Shown here one piece after another: positions 1 to 8,265 of a stretch of 64,000 nt of DNA. A program made the translations under genes and the position numbers. Under the pieces are notes generated by a model. It was given only the letters and a program-made list of their open reading frames with translations, made no database searches and was not told the DNA's origin. Origin of the DNA: Bacteroidales bacterium (GTDB lineage Bacteria > Bacteroidota > Bacteroidia > Bacteroidales > UBA1402). How positions within the stretch are numbered: position 1 is the stretch's first letter; every line of letters begins with the position of its first letter. Location of the stretch: NCBI GenBank assembly GCA_021373135.1, contig JAJFTH010000006.1:310001-374000 (forward strand). The letters are read 5' to 3'.

Positions 1-1512
1 GTTCGTATTTCTTATCTGTGTAATCATTTCATCTGTCAGCTTGTTGCTTTGGGATTCATAATGATAAACATTAAAGCCCCTTTGCATGGTCATCTTGAAT
101 GAAATAATCTGAAAGGAGTAGTCAAATTCAAAATCATCCGGCATCTTGGCTATTATTTTCCCAGCTTCAATCAAGGTGTTCCTACTGACAAAACCTTCTT
201 TTTTACTGGCAATATATGAATCCGGATCGGGGAGTTTTTTCACTCTGAAGTTTTCCGTTCCCATCTGTTTCATTCCCTTGTTTATTTTGACTGAAACCGA
301 TATTGTTGTTTGTTTGCAACCCGCCGGGACTGTAACCAACCATCCGTTACCTTTATTTTTCCTCAACGTGCCGGTCGAAATAGTTGGGTAAATGTTTTCA
401 CTGGGAATCCCAGAAACAGAGATGGACAACGGATTGCTCACTCCAATATAAAGCACATTCATGTTGGTAGCTGAAACAGTGAGTGATGGTTGAGCTACAA
501 AGTATTCGTTTTTGAAATGGTATGTATTTTCTTTACCGGAATTGTCATATACACTCACAAATCCAGCATATTTCTGTAGCCCTGGTGTAGTAACTGGAAA
601 TTTGAAATTTATCCGACCATTCTGGCTGGAGATAAGCGTTGCCTGATCCTTACGTGAAACCGACAGTGAATCTACCCCTCGCATCATGTAAACGTTGGGA
701 CTCCGGCTGGTATCGTAAGCTGCAACAATCACCTCTGCTTCATATTGGTCGCCGGTAAACAAGTAATTGGTTTTTGGTAAAACCTTGGCTTCTATCCGGT
801 CATACTTGAAATCGTCAGCACTGACTTCATGAAGCAGGCCATTGACCACTTCAAGTTCGGCATTATTTACCTCAGTGATAAATTTGTTCAGGATTGGAAT
901 GTCAGCGGCCAATGGAATGTCATAAAAATAATGAAGTTCCCAACTTTGCTTTTTTCCCCAGGCATCGTAATATTTATCATCTGTTTCCAAACCGAGTGCT
1001 ATTTGATCCCGATATTTCGGATCTATCAGATTAAGCATTTTTTTACGGTATTCTATGATTTTTTTCTTTAACGCCCTGGCTTTTCCGTTTGATCCGTCCT
1101 CTGAACTTCCTATCAGGATTCGGGTTGGTTCCGTGTAATTATCCTTTTTTCTTAGCATCTTAAGAGGTATTCTTCGGGCAGAATCCAGAGGAATCTTTTC
1201 GGTTTTTGAGATTAATTCATCACGCAGGCTTTCAATATAGTTAACCATTTCAGCTGATATTTTCATAGCCTTTTTTGACTTCTCCAAAAAAGGCCCGACT
1301 TCATTCTTGTTCAGAGCGTATTCTTTCTCAAAGTTTGCATAGGCTCCCTTGCGTTTTTGCGCAAAATCGTCATTGGTCATCTGTACGTTGTCATTTACTA
1401 CGGTAAACCCGTCAAGTACTTCTTTTGAAACGTTCAAAGCCAACATCGCAGTCAGTACCAGGTACATCATGCCAATCATCTTTTGCCTTGGAGTTTCCTT
1501 ATGTGACGCCAT
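1..1512 (-). CDS. gldM: GldM-like type IX secretion/gliding motor protein (3' end beyond window)
   Basis: The minus-strand frame is open from an ATG at 1512 to base 1 (504 codons, no stop), so only the last few residues are likely missing; GldM of Flavobacterium is about 513 aa. The N-terminus has the family hallmark: a short cytoplasmic tail with PRQKM (Arg9), then one membrane helix (about residues 13-32) ending in LNVSKEVLDGF. The rest is a long periplasmic part. In known systems GldM/PorM pairs with GldL to form the proton-driven motor of type IX secretion and contacts the GldK/N ring. Here no gldL or gldK lies upstream: the gene starts 12 bases after the stop of a small secreted protein in the fimbria-like cluster. 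Identification as a GldM family member is strong. Whether it is the housekeeping copy or a paralogue dedicated to this locus cannot be decided from this window. Confidence 0.9.
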   Translation of the reverse strand, partial: MASHKETPRQKMIGMMYLVLTAMLALNVSKEVLDGFTVVNDNVQMTNDDFAQKRKGAYANFEKEYALNKNEVGPFLEKSKKAMKISAEMVNYIESLRDELISKTEKIPLDSARRIPLKMLRKKDNYTEPTRILIGSSEDGSNGKARALKKKIIEYRKKMLNLIDPKYRDQIALGLETDDKYYDAWGKKQSWELHYFYDIPLAADIPILNKFITEVNNAELEVVNGLLHEVSADDFKYDRIEAKVLPKTNYLFTGDQYEAEVIVAAYDTSRSPNVYMMRGVDSLSVSRKDQATLISSQNGRINFKFPVTTPGLQKYAGFVSVYDNSGKENTYHFKNEYFVAQPSLTVSATNMNVLYIGVSNPLSISVSGIPSENIYPTISTGTLRKNKGNGWLVTVPAGCKQTTISVSVKINKGMKQMGTENFRVKKLPDPDSYIASKKEGFVSRNTLIEAGKIIAKMPDDFEFDYSFQIISFKMTMQRGFNVYHYESQSNKLTDEMITQIRNTN

Positions 1513-1524
1513 TTTATAAAATCT

Positions 1525-2025
1525 TTAAAATTGTGCTGTAAGTGTATATTGAATAGTCAAGGGGTAGTTGCCGGGGTGCAGCAGGGCAAAATCGGCAATT
1601 CCAATTGACAAGATAACATTATGGCCACATGCTTGCCCAATTCCAGTCACTCCTTCCCCCATATTATTGACCAAAACTGTGGGTACACTACTAATCAGCT
1701 TTGACCCCGTTGACTGACCGCCCTGACCTGTTCCATAAAACGGGCCTAATTCCACATGAATCTCTATTCCCGGAGGAATGGTGCAGGAAGAGGTCGAAGC
1801 CTGGATGGTGTATAATGTTCCGGAATTATCCCGAATGGTATAGTTGAGCCATTGTGTATTGTTAACAATCGTAGCCGTATGCCCCCCCGCTACTGTTATC
1901 GCTGACAGATCAAATGATGTTGAACTACGGGTAGTCAGAGATATCGTATTTATTTTCTGTGCCCAACATGCCAGTGGCAGAAACGCGAAAACAATGAATA
2001 TCAATATATACTTTTTTGTGTTCAT
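1525..2025 (-). CDS. small secreted subunit-like protein (fimbria-like locus, last subunit)
   Basis: A 166-aa protein with a clear signal peptide (MNTKKYILIFIVF... cleaved near CWA-QK). The mature part is predicted to be all-beta, rich in Thr, Ser and Gly, and ends in an alternating strand, IQYTLTAQF. It resembles the four other small proteins of this locus in size, in the WLNY block near residue 60 and in the closing strand, but it lacks their Cys-Tyr/Trp-x-Gly motif (the equivalent region reads GIGQACGHN). It starts 19 bases after the usher-like gene and ends 12 bases before gldM. Its place after the usher and its divergent sequence would suit a tip, base or adaptor subunit, but that is inference. 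I do not recognise a named family. Confidence 0.75.
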   Translation of the reverse strand: MNTKKYILIFIVFAFLPLACWAQKINTISLTTRSSTSFDLSAITVAGGHTATIVNNTQWLNYTIRDNSGTLYTIQASTSSCTIPPGIEIHVELGPFYGTGQGGQSTGSKLISSVPTVLVNNMGEGVTGIGQACGHNVILSIGIADFALLHPGNYPLTIQYTLTAQF

Positions 2026-2044
2026 AGTTAAGATATCTAAGCGT

Positions 2045-4738
2045 TCAGAACTTGCCCTGGAATTTAATCTGGCGAATTTTCTTTTGTATGATTACATCGA
2101 GTTTCTCTTCTTGACCAGGCAGAAGATTCAGCTTGAATTGATCTTTGACCAGCAGATAGCCTTGTGGAATGCCATTCGTATAGACTTTAACCTGCCAGTC
2201 TCCAGGTCTGAGGTCTTCAAAACGGAACGAACCGTCTCTTCCAGACAAAACCCGGTAGGTTTCCTTGCTATTGGAGGCTTCAATGATCAGTTTGTCAATC
2301 TCTTCCTTGATGGGATAAAAACCTTTCTGGCCGGATCGTTCGTCTTCCTGAATAACCAATTTACCCTCGATGCTTGCCGACTTGGTCATGGCTAATTCAA
2401 GATGAGTTTCCTTACCGGGGTTGATAGTCACCCAATATGGCCCTTGAATCTCCGTGATGGCATTTAAACCAAAGCTCGATTCATCTGTTGTCAGCATATA
2501 GGTTCCTACTTTAACCATCGGAAATTTGAAATTCCCTTCTTTGTCAGTTATCGTAATGATACCGTTCAGATTCAGTCGGATACCCCCTACTTTCTCAACG
2601 CCATGATTGATAATTTTACCCGTTAGGCTACCGATGTCTTTCTTTTTTGAAATCGGAATGTTAAGCATGTATGTGTATCGTAACTGCAGGCTAAATTCTT
2701 TGGTGTTCAGGGTATTTTTGACCAGATTGTAGTTTGTGTCAAAACTAATTTCGTGTCGGGGATTGAACTGACTTTGCACCTGCAAAGACAAAAGGCTCCT
2801 GTCCGTGGAATAATCTTTCAGTTCGTAGTTGCTGTTGTAATGAAGTGAAACAGAAAATTTCTCTTTTACATGAGCCACAACAGAAGTTCCGTAATAAAAC
2901 CGATCGAATCCTGTAATTTTGTATTGTTGACCACCTTGGTAATTGACAAATCCACTGGCTGATATGTTTTTGTTTAACAGGTAGTTCATAGACATGGATC
3001 CATTATAGAAACTTGTCAAGTCCCCGTTTTCATTTCCAAGAAAGTTTTCAATTTTACCGAGTTCACCCTGAAGGTTCAATGTTGTCGGGCCGAATCTGTT
3101 CTGAAGAGCAATTCGGCCATTGTACTTATTATAGTTGAACAGGGGAGACGGAGCTCTGTCCTTCAAGCTGGTTGAATAAACACCCAAAGAGATTGAGTTA
3201 TTTGGACTTATCCTGATGCCTGTTGAAAAACTCAGGTTCTTACTCAAGGGAGCATTGGAATAGAGGGTGTCCAATGCCAGATTGGAGTTATTGATATCGT
3301 AGTTCAGATATAGATTAAAATTCTTAAAATTGGCGGTGATGCCGGAAGATAACCTCATGGTGTTTGATACAAAACCGGGAAAATTCACGTCAGCATGTGT
3401 ATAACTGAGATGGGTAGAAAGTGGAGAATAAAGCAGATGGATGGATCCCTTGTAAGCCTTGGACAGAAGACTCTGCTTTTGACCAAGTGCCAGTTCAAAA
3501 TCCGTGTTCATCCACGAAAAAAAACTGTTTGAACCACTGAATGTCAATAGTTTAACGTTGTTGTTTGTGGTGTCGGTCTTAGAAAGGTATCCAGCTGATA
3601 AACTGTTTTTGGGGTTGAACTCATAGTTTGAATAAAAGGAATAAACCTGTTTAATTGTCGGATAATACCTGGGGCTGTTATAGTACGAACCAACAGACCA
3701 TTTTTTAAGAGTGTACTGTAATTTAATTCCCCGTCCATTTCTGGAGGATTCCGTTAGATCACTTAAACTGTAATTGTTGTCTCCAAGCATAACCTCAACT
3801 TTGGGAGAGCGAAAAGTCAGGTAATACTCATCATTCAATCCAAACAGAGGATTTCCGCTGCGATTGGGCCCTCTAAGGTGAAAGTTCAGACTTTGTTTTT
3901 TTATTTCATTGATGAACCCTTTACTATAAATGTCGTACATGGTGCTGTAAGCACTTTCTCCCAAGCGATTGCCGGAAGCAATGATGCTTGAAACTCTCAC
4001 TGGAAATCGGTTGAAGCCATCAAAATTGACCTGTTTGGAGGGGAAAACGTCATACAAATAATAGATGGACTTTTCTGTTTCCGGTTTATCCGTAATGGCA
4101 GCAGACAAAATGACCGATTGCTGCGTGTAATTAGTTATATCTTTTGATATGGATATCGGAACGTTTGCCAAAAGACTGGAATCCTTAGGAATGCTTTGAT
4201 GACTGATCTTTGATTCTTGACCGTTAATAGCGGTGATGTTAACAGGAATGTCCAGGTTTGATAAATTCCGGATTAAAAAACGAGCACCAAGGGTATCGCC
4301 GGCAAATAAATATTGAGGTGTTTTTAACTTCTCAATTTGTAGTTCATATCGAGGTCTGATATAGATTGGGATATAAACCTTGCCAAACGATTGATGTCCG
4401 GGATTTTCGAAAGCTTCCAGCTCAACAGAAAAATCACCGGCACTAAAGTTATTCGGGATTTGTATTCCGACGACTTTGTTCGTATTGGAGTTTTTTTCGA
4501 TTTGTATCGATGAATAATCTGCGATCAGTTTCCAGTTGTCACCCAAGGTGTTGATTTTGATTTGAAACTCTTTATCCGTGTTTGAATGATTGCTAAACAT
4601 AATCAGGACATTCATATTTAATCCTGCATCCACTTCCCTTTTTTTTTCATTCAGCAATCTAAGCTCCAGATTGCTACCATCAGATAGTACTGATTGGCAG
4701 AAAAGGACAAAGAAAAGAAACGCAGTTAAAGTTCTCAA
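2045..4738 (-). CDS. usher-like outer-membrane beta-barrel protein with Ig-like flanking domains
   Basis: An 897-aa exported protein (signal peptide about residues 1-19). Residues about 20-230 form beta-rich Ig-like/NEW3-like domains. Residues about 240-700 are a long run of alternating amphipathic strands, as in a large outer-membrane barrel. The segment near 315-360 (VEVMLGDNNYSLSDL then RGIKLQ) recalls the LGD...FRG..L region that opens the barrel of FimD/PapC ushers. Residues about 705-897 are two carboxypeptidase-regulatory-like (Ig-fold) domains (GSLTGKI... and SIEGKLV...), comparable in position to usher C-terminal domains. No TonB box, plug or SusC signature was seen. It sits directly downstream of a periplasmic chaperone-like gene and among small secreted subunits, so secretion and assembly of those subunits is the natural role. 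The usher function is inferred; the outer-membrane barrel is well supported. Confidence 0.7.
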   Translation of the reverse strand: MRTLTAFLFFVLFCQSVLSDGSNLELRLLNEKKREVDAGLNMNVLIMFSNHSNTDKEFQIKINTLGDNWKLIADYSSIQIEKNSNTNKVVGIQIPNNFSAGDFSVELEAFENPGHQSFGKVYIPIYIRPRYELQIEKLKTPQYLFAGDTLGARFLIRNLSNLDIPVNITAINGQESKISHQSIPKDSSLLANVPISISKDITNYTQQSVILSAAITDKPETEKSIYYLYDVFPSKQVNFDGFNRFPVRVSSIIASGNRLGESAYSTMYDIYSKGFINEIKKQSLNFHLRGPNRSGNPLFGLNDEYYLTFRSPKVEVMLGDNNYSLSDLTESSRNGRGIKLQYTLKKWSVGSYYNSPRYYPTIKQVYSFYSNYEFNPKNSLSAGYLSKTDTTNNNVKLLTFSGSNSFFSWMNTDFELALGQKQSLLSKAYKGSIHLLYSPLSTHLSYTHADVNFPGFVSNTMRLSSGITANFKNFNLYLNYDINNSNLALDTLYSNAPLSKNLSFSTGIRISPNNSISLGVYSTSLKDRAPSPLFNYNKYNGRIALQNRFGPTTLNLQGELGKIENFLGNENGDLTSFYNGSMSMNYLLNKNISASGFVNYQGGQQYKITGFDRFYYGTSVVAHVKEKFSVSLHYNSNYELKDYSTDRSLLSLQVQSQFNPRHEISFDTNYNLVKNTLNTKEFSLQLRYTYMLNIPISKKKDIGSLTGKIINHGVEKVGGIRLNLNGIITITDKEGNFKFPMVKVGTYMLTTDESSFGLNAITEIQGPYWVTINPGKETHLELAMTKSASIEGKLVIQEDERSGQKGFYPIKEEIDKLIIEASNSKETYRVLSGRDGSFRFEDLRPGDWQVKVYTNGIPQGYLLVKDQFKLNLLPGQEEKLDVIIQKKIRQIKFQGKF

Positions 4739-4772
4739 TTTTCATGAGCGTTTATCGATTTTGAGTATAGTT

Positions 4773-5561
4773 TTAAAAATAAAGCGTATACTCCAATCCA
4801 AAGACATCGTTACCTGCACCGGCAGCAACAATCATAGCTTTGTACGTTTTTTTGGATGGCAGACCTTCCAGATCCAACATGAACCGGGTTGAAGTGGTAG
4901 GATAAATTCCTTTTTTGGGGGCTGTAATTGTTTTAACTGAAGCTCCGGTTTCATCAAACAATTCAATGGAAACCTCAGGAGAAATGTAATGGTCGCCCTC
5001 GTTAATCAGGTCAATGGCCAAAAATAAATTTTTATCATTTTTTCTGATGAGGGTCGGTTCCATAAATTTCAAGGACCCATTGCCTTTATCTTTCATTTCG
5101 GTAACAATCTGCACCGCATATCGGGTTACGGTTCGTATATTCAGGTCACTTTTCTGAGTGGGATCGATGGGAGTAACTCCTTCAATCATAATAACACTCC
5201 AGTAAGTACCTTTTAAAGAATCAGCCTGGGGCACCGTGATTTCATATTCAATGTTCCTGACTTCTTTACCTTTGAGGATGACTGTTTTCGGGCTGAATTG
5301 AATCCAGGGGGCATTGGAACGTTTATTCCCGCCAGGCTCGTCGTAAAACGTTTTTTCCTGAAAGTTATACAAGAGATCCGTTTGATAGATTCTTACCTCC
5401 TGGTCGGTCGAATCATTGTTTTGAATCTTGATTTCGCCCTTTATTACCTCACCGGGGTTGGCGCTTTGCACATATCTCAAGCTCCCTACAACTTCAACAG
5501 AAGCATAGGCACTCAGAGGAATAAGTAGGAGAAAAGAGAGGAAAATTCTGAAAGTTTTCAT
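4773..5561 (-). CDS. periplasmic pilus-chaperone-like protein
   Basis: A 262-aa protein with a signal peptide (MKTFRIFLSFLLLIPLSAYA). The mature protein looks like two Ig-like domains. The first (about 20-135) has a PapD-like pattern: an initial strand with VGSLRYVQSANPGE, a KIQNND turn, WIQFSPKTVILKGKE (like the chaperone segment placing pilin strands) and YEITVP followed by GTYWSVIMIE. The second (about 140-262) ends in a beta strand, GLEYTLYF. Length fits periplasmic chaperones (220-260 aa). It also resembles DUF916-type surface-protein partners of WxL clusters. It lies 34 bases upstream of the usher-like gene and downstream of two subunit genes. The expected role is to bind and cap small subunits before delivery to the barrel protein. 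This is inferred from fold pattern and context. Confidence 0.65.
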   Translation of the reverse strand: MKTFRIFLSFLLLIPLSAYASVEVVGSLRYVQSANPGEVIKGEIKIQNNDSTDQEVRIYQTDLLYNFQEKTFYDEPGGNKRSNAPWIQFSPKTVILKGKEVRNIEYEITVPQADSLKGTYWSVIMIEGVTPIDPTQKSDLNIRTVTRYAVQIVTEMKDKGNGSLKFMEPTLIRKNDKNLFLAIDLINEGDHYISPEVSIELFDETGASVKTITAPKKGIYPTTSTRFMLDLEGLPSKKTYKAMIVAAGAGNDVFGLEYTLYF

Positions 5562-5639
5562 TATGATTAGTTTTAAGTGCCTAATAACACCTGGCTTAAA
5601 CTATAGGTGCTATGTGAATTTGTTTGATGTCTATGTTTT

Positions 5640-6203
5640 TTATTGTGCTGCGGTTAGAGTTAAAGTTACAACAATTTGTACCCCTGAAGTTGCACGGAGG
5701 GAACTATAGGATTCTGGGGAAAGATCAAGGGCATAGGTGAATTTCAAGGGAAAACCATCATCGGTACCGGTATTTGAATAACAGGTTCCAATACCAGTAA
5801 CCAGAGGTCTGTCTGTTTCATCAAGTGTAACTTGTGAGCCAATCGTTCCGGAAGTTCCTACAAAATTGGCATTTGGCTGTATTGCAACCAAAGCAAGATG
5901 TGTTCCAGCAGGTACATTTCCAGAGGTTATTTTCGCACTCAAAGTTCGTGTAGCTGATGTTATTACCGATGAAATCAGAAGTCTTGCCGTAGAATCCGAT
6001 TTGCTGGTCTCCACAGACATCCCTGCATCCTGATGTGTCAATGTGAGATTTATCACTCCGGCACTGGCCTTCAATAGGGCAACTTCAGAAACCCCCAAGG
6101 TCAGCGTGGTGCTTGCGATATTGGTGTCTGCTCCCCTAACGTAATCACTCATCAGAGTGAACGTCAAGATTAAACACAAAAGTATTTTGTTTTTTGCAGA
6201 CAT
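5640..6203 (-). CDS. small secreted subunit-like protein (paralogue 187 aa)
   Basis: A 187-aa protein with a signal peptide ending near VRGA. It is clearly paralogous to the 189-aa product next upstream: both share TLTLGVSEVALL/VTLGINGTALL, DSTARLLISS, PNANF, and the C-terminal block TGIGTCYSNTGTDDGFPL, then a final hydrophobic strand VVTLTLTAAQ. Small exported all-beta proteins with a conserved C-terminal strand, encoded beside a chaperone-like and an usher-like gene, suggest a structural pilin-like subunit. The single conserved Cys near residue 138 could form an inter-subunit contact but has no obvious partner within the chain. No named family is recognised. Confidence 0.72.
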   Translation of the reverse strand: MSAKNKILLCLILTFTLMSDYVRGADTNIASTTLTLGVSEVALLKASAGVINLTLTHQDAGMSVETSKSDSTARLLISSVITSATRTLSAKITSGNVPAGTHLALVAIQPNANFVGTSGTIGSQVTLDETDRPLVTGIGTCYSNTGTDDGFPLKFTYALDLSPESYSSLRATSGVQIVVTLTLTAAQ

Positions 6204-6252
6204 CGATTCTCAAAAATATGTATTTGGACACTCCAATCACCACCGGAAAGAG

Positions 6253-6822
6253 TTATAACATCGAATTAGACAGGGTGTACGTTACAGTGATAGCGCCTGG
6301 ACTTGAGAATGTTGTTGCAAGAGCTTTTCGCCGGAAGGTGTAAAAGATGCGATAACCATCATCAGCTCCGGTGCCAGACCAACAAGTCTTAATACCTGTA
6401 ACGACTGGTGCATCCGTTCCTGAAAGCACGATAGGGTCAGGGGCTAATGTTCCCATATTACCAGGATTACTAAAATTTGCATTCGGATCTCCAAGACGAA
6501 CCAAAAGCTCTGTATTTGAAGCTGTCATGGCAGTCATACCCGTACTAATGCTGGCGCTTATCGTGCGGGTGGAATCCAAAGATGTCAAAGATGAAATCCT
6601 GAGCCTTGCAGTTGAATCTGCGGATGCTTCCTGAATTGGAGCTCCAGCTTCTGCTGCGCCCCCTAACGAAAGGGCTACGGTGGAACCGGTTGTAATGCCC
6701 AATAGTGCAGTGCCATTTATCCCAAGTGTTACATTACTCATTGCAGTTTGCCCAATCGCATTAAAAGGCATCAATAAGCCAACGAACATAATCATGTACA
6801 ATGTAAGTGAATTCTTTTTCAT
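6253..6822 (-). CDS. small secreted subunit-like protein (paralogue 189 aa)
   Basis: A 189-aa exported protein (signal peptide ending near AIGQ). It shares DSTARLRISS, PNANF and TGIKTCWSGTGADDGY with its 187-aa neighbour and ends with VTYTLSNSML. It is the first gene after a 288-base AT-rich gap holding a 13-base direct repeat (6966-7001), so it may open its own transcript together with the 187-aa subunit, chaperone, usher and following genes. A major structural subunit is a plausible role, by position and paralogy only. Confidence 0.72.
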   Translation of the reverse strand: MKKNSLTLYMIMFVGLLMPFNAIGQTAMSNVTLGINGTALLGITTGSTVALSLGGAAEAGAPIQEASADSTARLRISSLTSLDSTRTISASISTGMTAMTASNTELLVRLGDPNANFSNPGNMGTLAPDPIVLSGTDAPVVTGIKTCWSGTGADDGYRIFYTFRRKALATTFSSPGAITVTYTLSNSML

Positions 6823-6906
6823 AGTATTCGGTTATTAAGATTTTCAATTCAGATGATTTTTATTTCTATTTAATAGGATGAAACATTATAAATATAAACT
6901 GTCTTC

Positions 6907-6929
6907 ATGTCTTTTTTTAGAAAAGACAT
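6907..6929. other. AT-rich stem-loop in intergenic gap
   Basis: ATGTCTTTT (6907-6915) can pair with AAAAGACAT (6921-6929) around a 5-base loop. It lies 85-107 bases before the 189-aa subunit gene and about 180 bases after the stop of the 188-aa one. It could be a weak terminator or a leader structure. The stem has few G-C pairs, so the functional call is weak. Confidence 0.35.
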
Positions 6930-6965
6930 TTTAATTTACAAACATAAATTAACCACAACGAATAA

Positions 6966-7001
6966 ATGTCGGTAATATTCGAAAATAGATGTCGGTAATA
7001 T
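6966..7001. promoter_or_regulatory. direct repeat ATGTCGGTAATAT x2, candidate operator
   Basis: The 13-mer ATGTCGGTAATAT occurs at 6966-6978 and again at 6989-7001, 23 bases start to start, about two helical turns. It sits 144-179 bases upstream of the 189-aa subunit gene in the only large gap of the cluster. Two same-face sites upstream of a structural operon fit binding by a dimeric activator. The LuxR-type response regulator encoded at the head of the cluster is the obvious candidate, by inference. Confidence 0.5.
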
Positions 7002-7110
7002 CCTGAATTTATATTCAAAGAAACCGGCATGGCATGTAGTCATTCTACTTACAAATGATTCAAAAATGCTTAGAAAAAGCATTCTAATATGAAAGCAGAT
7101 TCACAACTGA

Positions 7111-7677
7111 TCAGTTATTTGATGCGATTGTGAATGTTACGGTCACAGCTGTGGCAACGGGTGTGGCATTGATCAAATAATAATTTGTTTGATCTGGCTG
7201 CCATGTAAAAGTCAAATGATATCCATCGGTCGTTGAAAGTCCCGTGTAGCAGCTGCCAATGCCATCAACAATAGTCTGGTCTGATGTTTTGAGAAGAGTG
7301 ATGGGTGTAGAAACAACGGAACCTAACGCTCCTTGACTATTAATGCTGGTACAAGGAGCCGATATGAGATTCAAAATAGTCCCTGCCGGAACAGTACCAT
7401 TGGATATGATAGCCGTTATCTTACGCGTTGAGCCAGTCGGAACAATAGAAGTTACCTTGATATACATGTTGGAATTTGAAACAGGAGATACTGCAGATCC
7501 GGCTACTGAGGTGGATAATGTCATACTGACCGGTGACGGTGAAGTATTGGTGCTGAGCATGCATTTATCATTGACCACGATTGTGAATTGGTCATAGGCA
7601 CTGACCTGGGCAATCATTTCACCAGAAAACATGACCGATAACAGCAGAAAAAACAAAAAGGCCGATGGCATATTCAT
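7111..7677 (-). CDS. small secreted subunit-like protein (paralogue 188 aa)
   Basis: A 188-aa exported protein (signal peptide ending near MIAQ). It has the locus-specific features: a Thr/Ser-rich beta body, GSTRKITAIISNGTVPAGT (compare RTLSAKITSGNVPAGT in the 187-aa paralogue), the block IVDGIGSCYTGLSTTDGYHLTF and a terminal strand VTVTFTIASNN. It has an extra Cys pair (C39 and C108 by rough count). It lies 21 bases after the 185-aa gene and before the 288-base gap. A pilin-like subunit is inferred. Confidence 0.72.
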   Translation of the reverse strand: MNMPSAFLFFLLLSVMFSGEMIAQVSAYDQFTIVVNDKCMLSTNTSPSPVSMTLSTSVAGSAVSPVSNSNMYIKVTSIVPTGSTRKITAIISNGTVPAGTILNLISAPCTSINSQGALGSVVSTPITLLKTSDQTIVDGIGSCYTGLSTTDGYHLTFTWQPDQTNYYLINATPVATAVTVTFTIASNN

Positions 7678-7698
7678 CTTATACTGATTTTTTGTAAA

Positions 7699-8256
7699 TT
7701 ATTTACCGGCAGTGAGCGTATAAATTACTGAGACCTCGATGTTATCAATCGATGGATGATTAACATCATAAGTGGACGGCCATTCCCATGAATAGGTTAA
7801 CGGGTGACCTTTTTTAGTACCCTGACCTGTATAGCAACTGCCGATGTCGGTGATGATGGCCTGAGGATATTCACTCAGAGTGATTTTCCCGGTGGATTTT
7901 CCCATTGTCCCGGCACCTGCACCAACATCCTCACCGACATTCAATTTCACTACCACCTCGGCAGGCAAATTACCAGAGTTGATATTGACAGAGATAACGT
8001 TGGCTGATTTTTCATCGACAATGGAGGAATAATTGAGCCAAGTCGTATCTCGGATAGAAGGGGTGATAATCTGTTCCGCTCCTTTACCTGCGATGTTGGT
8101 GAGATGTGTATTAGATCCGGCAAAGCCAACAAGGGAAACAGACGGAATCGAAACCTTGACAGGGGTCTCAACAACATTATCTTTTTGAGCAGAGACCAAA
8201 CCTCCGGGTGAAGAAATAATCACTAATAGAAGAAGACTGCAATAAGATAACTTCAT
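7699..8256 (-). CDS. small secreted subunit-like protein (paralogue 185 aa)
   Basis: A 185-aa exported protein (signal peptide ending near LVSAQ), first subunit gene after the response regulator (gap of 9 bases, so probably co-transcribed). It shares TTWLNYSS with the distal 166-aa protein (QWLNYT), SGNLPAEVVVKLNV with the others, and the block IITDIGSCYTGQGTKKGHPLTYSW, then VSVIYTLTAGK at the C-terminus. It links the divergent last subunit to the main paralogue group. A structural or adaptor role in a surface fibre is inferred. Confidence 0.72.
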   Translation of the reverse strand: MKLSYCSLLLLVIISSPGGLVSAQKDNVVETPVKVSIPSVSLVGFAGSNTHLTNIAGKGAEQIITPSIRDTTWLNYSSIVDEKSANVISVNINSGNLPAEVVVKLNVGEDVGAGAGTMGKSTGKITLSEYPQAIITDIGSCYTGQGTKKGHPLTYSWEWPSTYDVNHPSIDNIEVSVIYTLTAGK

Positions 8257-8265
8257 AATGTTTGT

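Noticed and set aside
1844..2395. 183-codon plus-strand frame across the 166-aa subunit and usher-like genes
   Set aside because: It lies opposite two genes with signal peptides and family-like features; its product has no start context, signal or family pattern.
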